Part shown: positions 63,879 to 64,000 of the stretch, piece by piece
How the letters are laid out: every line of letters starts with the position of its first letter
Numbering within the stretch: the stretch's first letter is position 1
Source: Azorhizobium oxalatiphilum
Lineage (GTDB): Bacteria; Pseudomonadota; Alphaproteobacteria; Rhizobiales; Xanthobacteraceae
Reading direction: 5' to 3'
Assembly: GCF_014635325.1 (NCBI RefSeq)
Contig: NZ_BMCT01000002.1
Location: forward strand, 682,001-746,000
Length of the DNA stretch: 64,000 bases
Position numbers and translations under genes: made by a program
The notes under the pieces: generated by a model
What the model was told of the DNA's origin: nothing
Database searches by the model: none
The model's input: only the letters and a program-made list of their open reading frames with translations

Positions 63879-64000
63879 TCAGGCCGGGTTTGCCGGCTCG
63901 GCGAGACGGGCGGCCTCTTCCTCCCGCTCGGCCCGCACGCGGGCCGCCAGCGGCGCAAGGCGGGAGGCTGGCCAGGCCAGCGCATACATGGCGAGGCCCG
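63879..64000 (-). CDS. C-terminal end of unidentified protein (partial)
   Basis: The minus strand carries an open frame entering from the right edge and ending at TGA 63879-63881. It encodes about 40 residues: a hydrophobic stretch (MYALAWPASRLAPL) and an Arg/Glu/Ala-rich helix ending AEPANPA. The tail fits a membrane protein or long helix, but is too short to name. It is convergent with parE across the terminator. Confidence 0.55.
   Translation of the reverse strand, partial: GLAMYALAWPASRLAPLAARVRAEREEEAARLAEPANPA

Overview
The window is a high-GC chromosomal segment from an alphaproteobacterium. The argC and parE core genes, six ABC importers, FCD-type GntR regulators and GC-rich codon usage fit a Rhizobiales/Xanthobacteraceae organism. 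The cyanuric-acid-hydrolase-family enzyme makes Azorhizobium or a close relative my best guess, but this is inference and was not checked by search. No rRNA, tRNA, CRISPR array, insertion sequence, phage gene or origin was seen.

Layout. 0-5 kb: the end of a CoA-transferase subunit A gene, then a minus-strand operon of a GntR/FCD regulator and a polar amino-acid-type ABC importer. 5-10 kb: two tandem paralogous chemoreceptors. 9.9-17.8 kb: a seven-gene minus-strand operon (cysteine hydrolase, substrate-binding protein, SDR, allantoinase-type amidohydrolase, ATPase, permease, cyclic amide hydrolase) with a divergent LysR gene. 17.9-20 kb: a third chemoreceptor of the same family. 20.1-26.6 kb: a six-gene minus-strand operon (binding protein, ATPase, two permeases, a NadC-type phosphoribosyltransferase and a fused PhnN-AMP-phosphorylase-like enzyme) with a divergent MarR gene. 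27-35 kb: FAD-linked 2-hydroxyacid dehydrogenase, PotD/PotA/fused PotB-PotC-type importer, DapA-family lyase and IclR regulator. 35-38 kb: a secreted unknown protein, a DEDDh exonuclease and a spermidine-synthase-like protein. 38-44 kb: GntR/FCD regulator, amino-acid-type importer, N-carbamoyl-D-amino-acid hydrolase-like enzyme, flavin reductase-like protein and hydantoin-racemase-like protein. 44-57 kb: a lipoprotein, then LysR, amidase, CaiB CoA-transferase, crotonase, SsuABC-type importer, PuuE-like hydrolase and SDR on the plus strand, an EAL protein, and an acyl-CoA dehydrogenase/MaoC pair on the minus strand. 57-64 kb: GntP-type permease, argC, an unknown protein, a GAF-GGDEF protein, parE and the end of one more gene.

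How it fits together. Most of the window is an assembly of import-and-degrade modules, each pairing a transporter with a regulator and enzymes that act on amides, ureides or small acids. Several enzymes open or trim cyclic C-N compounds: cyclic amide hydrolase, allantoinase-type amidohydrolase, cysteine hydrolase, D-carbamoylase, PuuE-like hydrolase and amidase. Three chemoreceptors with a shared upstream element sit among these modules and may sense related compounds (inference).

The two most unusual points are (1) the NadC / PhnN-AMP-phosphorylase operon, which could make and use PRPP from nucleotides next to an importer, and (2) the amidase-CoA-transferase-acyl-CoA dehydrogenase-MaoC region with a PuuE/cyclic-imidase-like hydrolase, which reads as a possible cyclic imide to acyl-CoA route.
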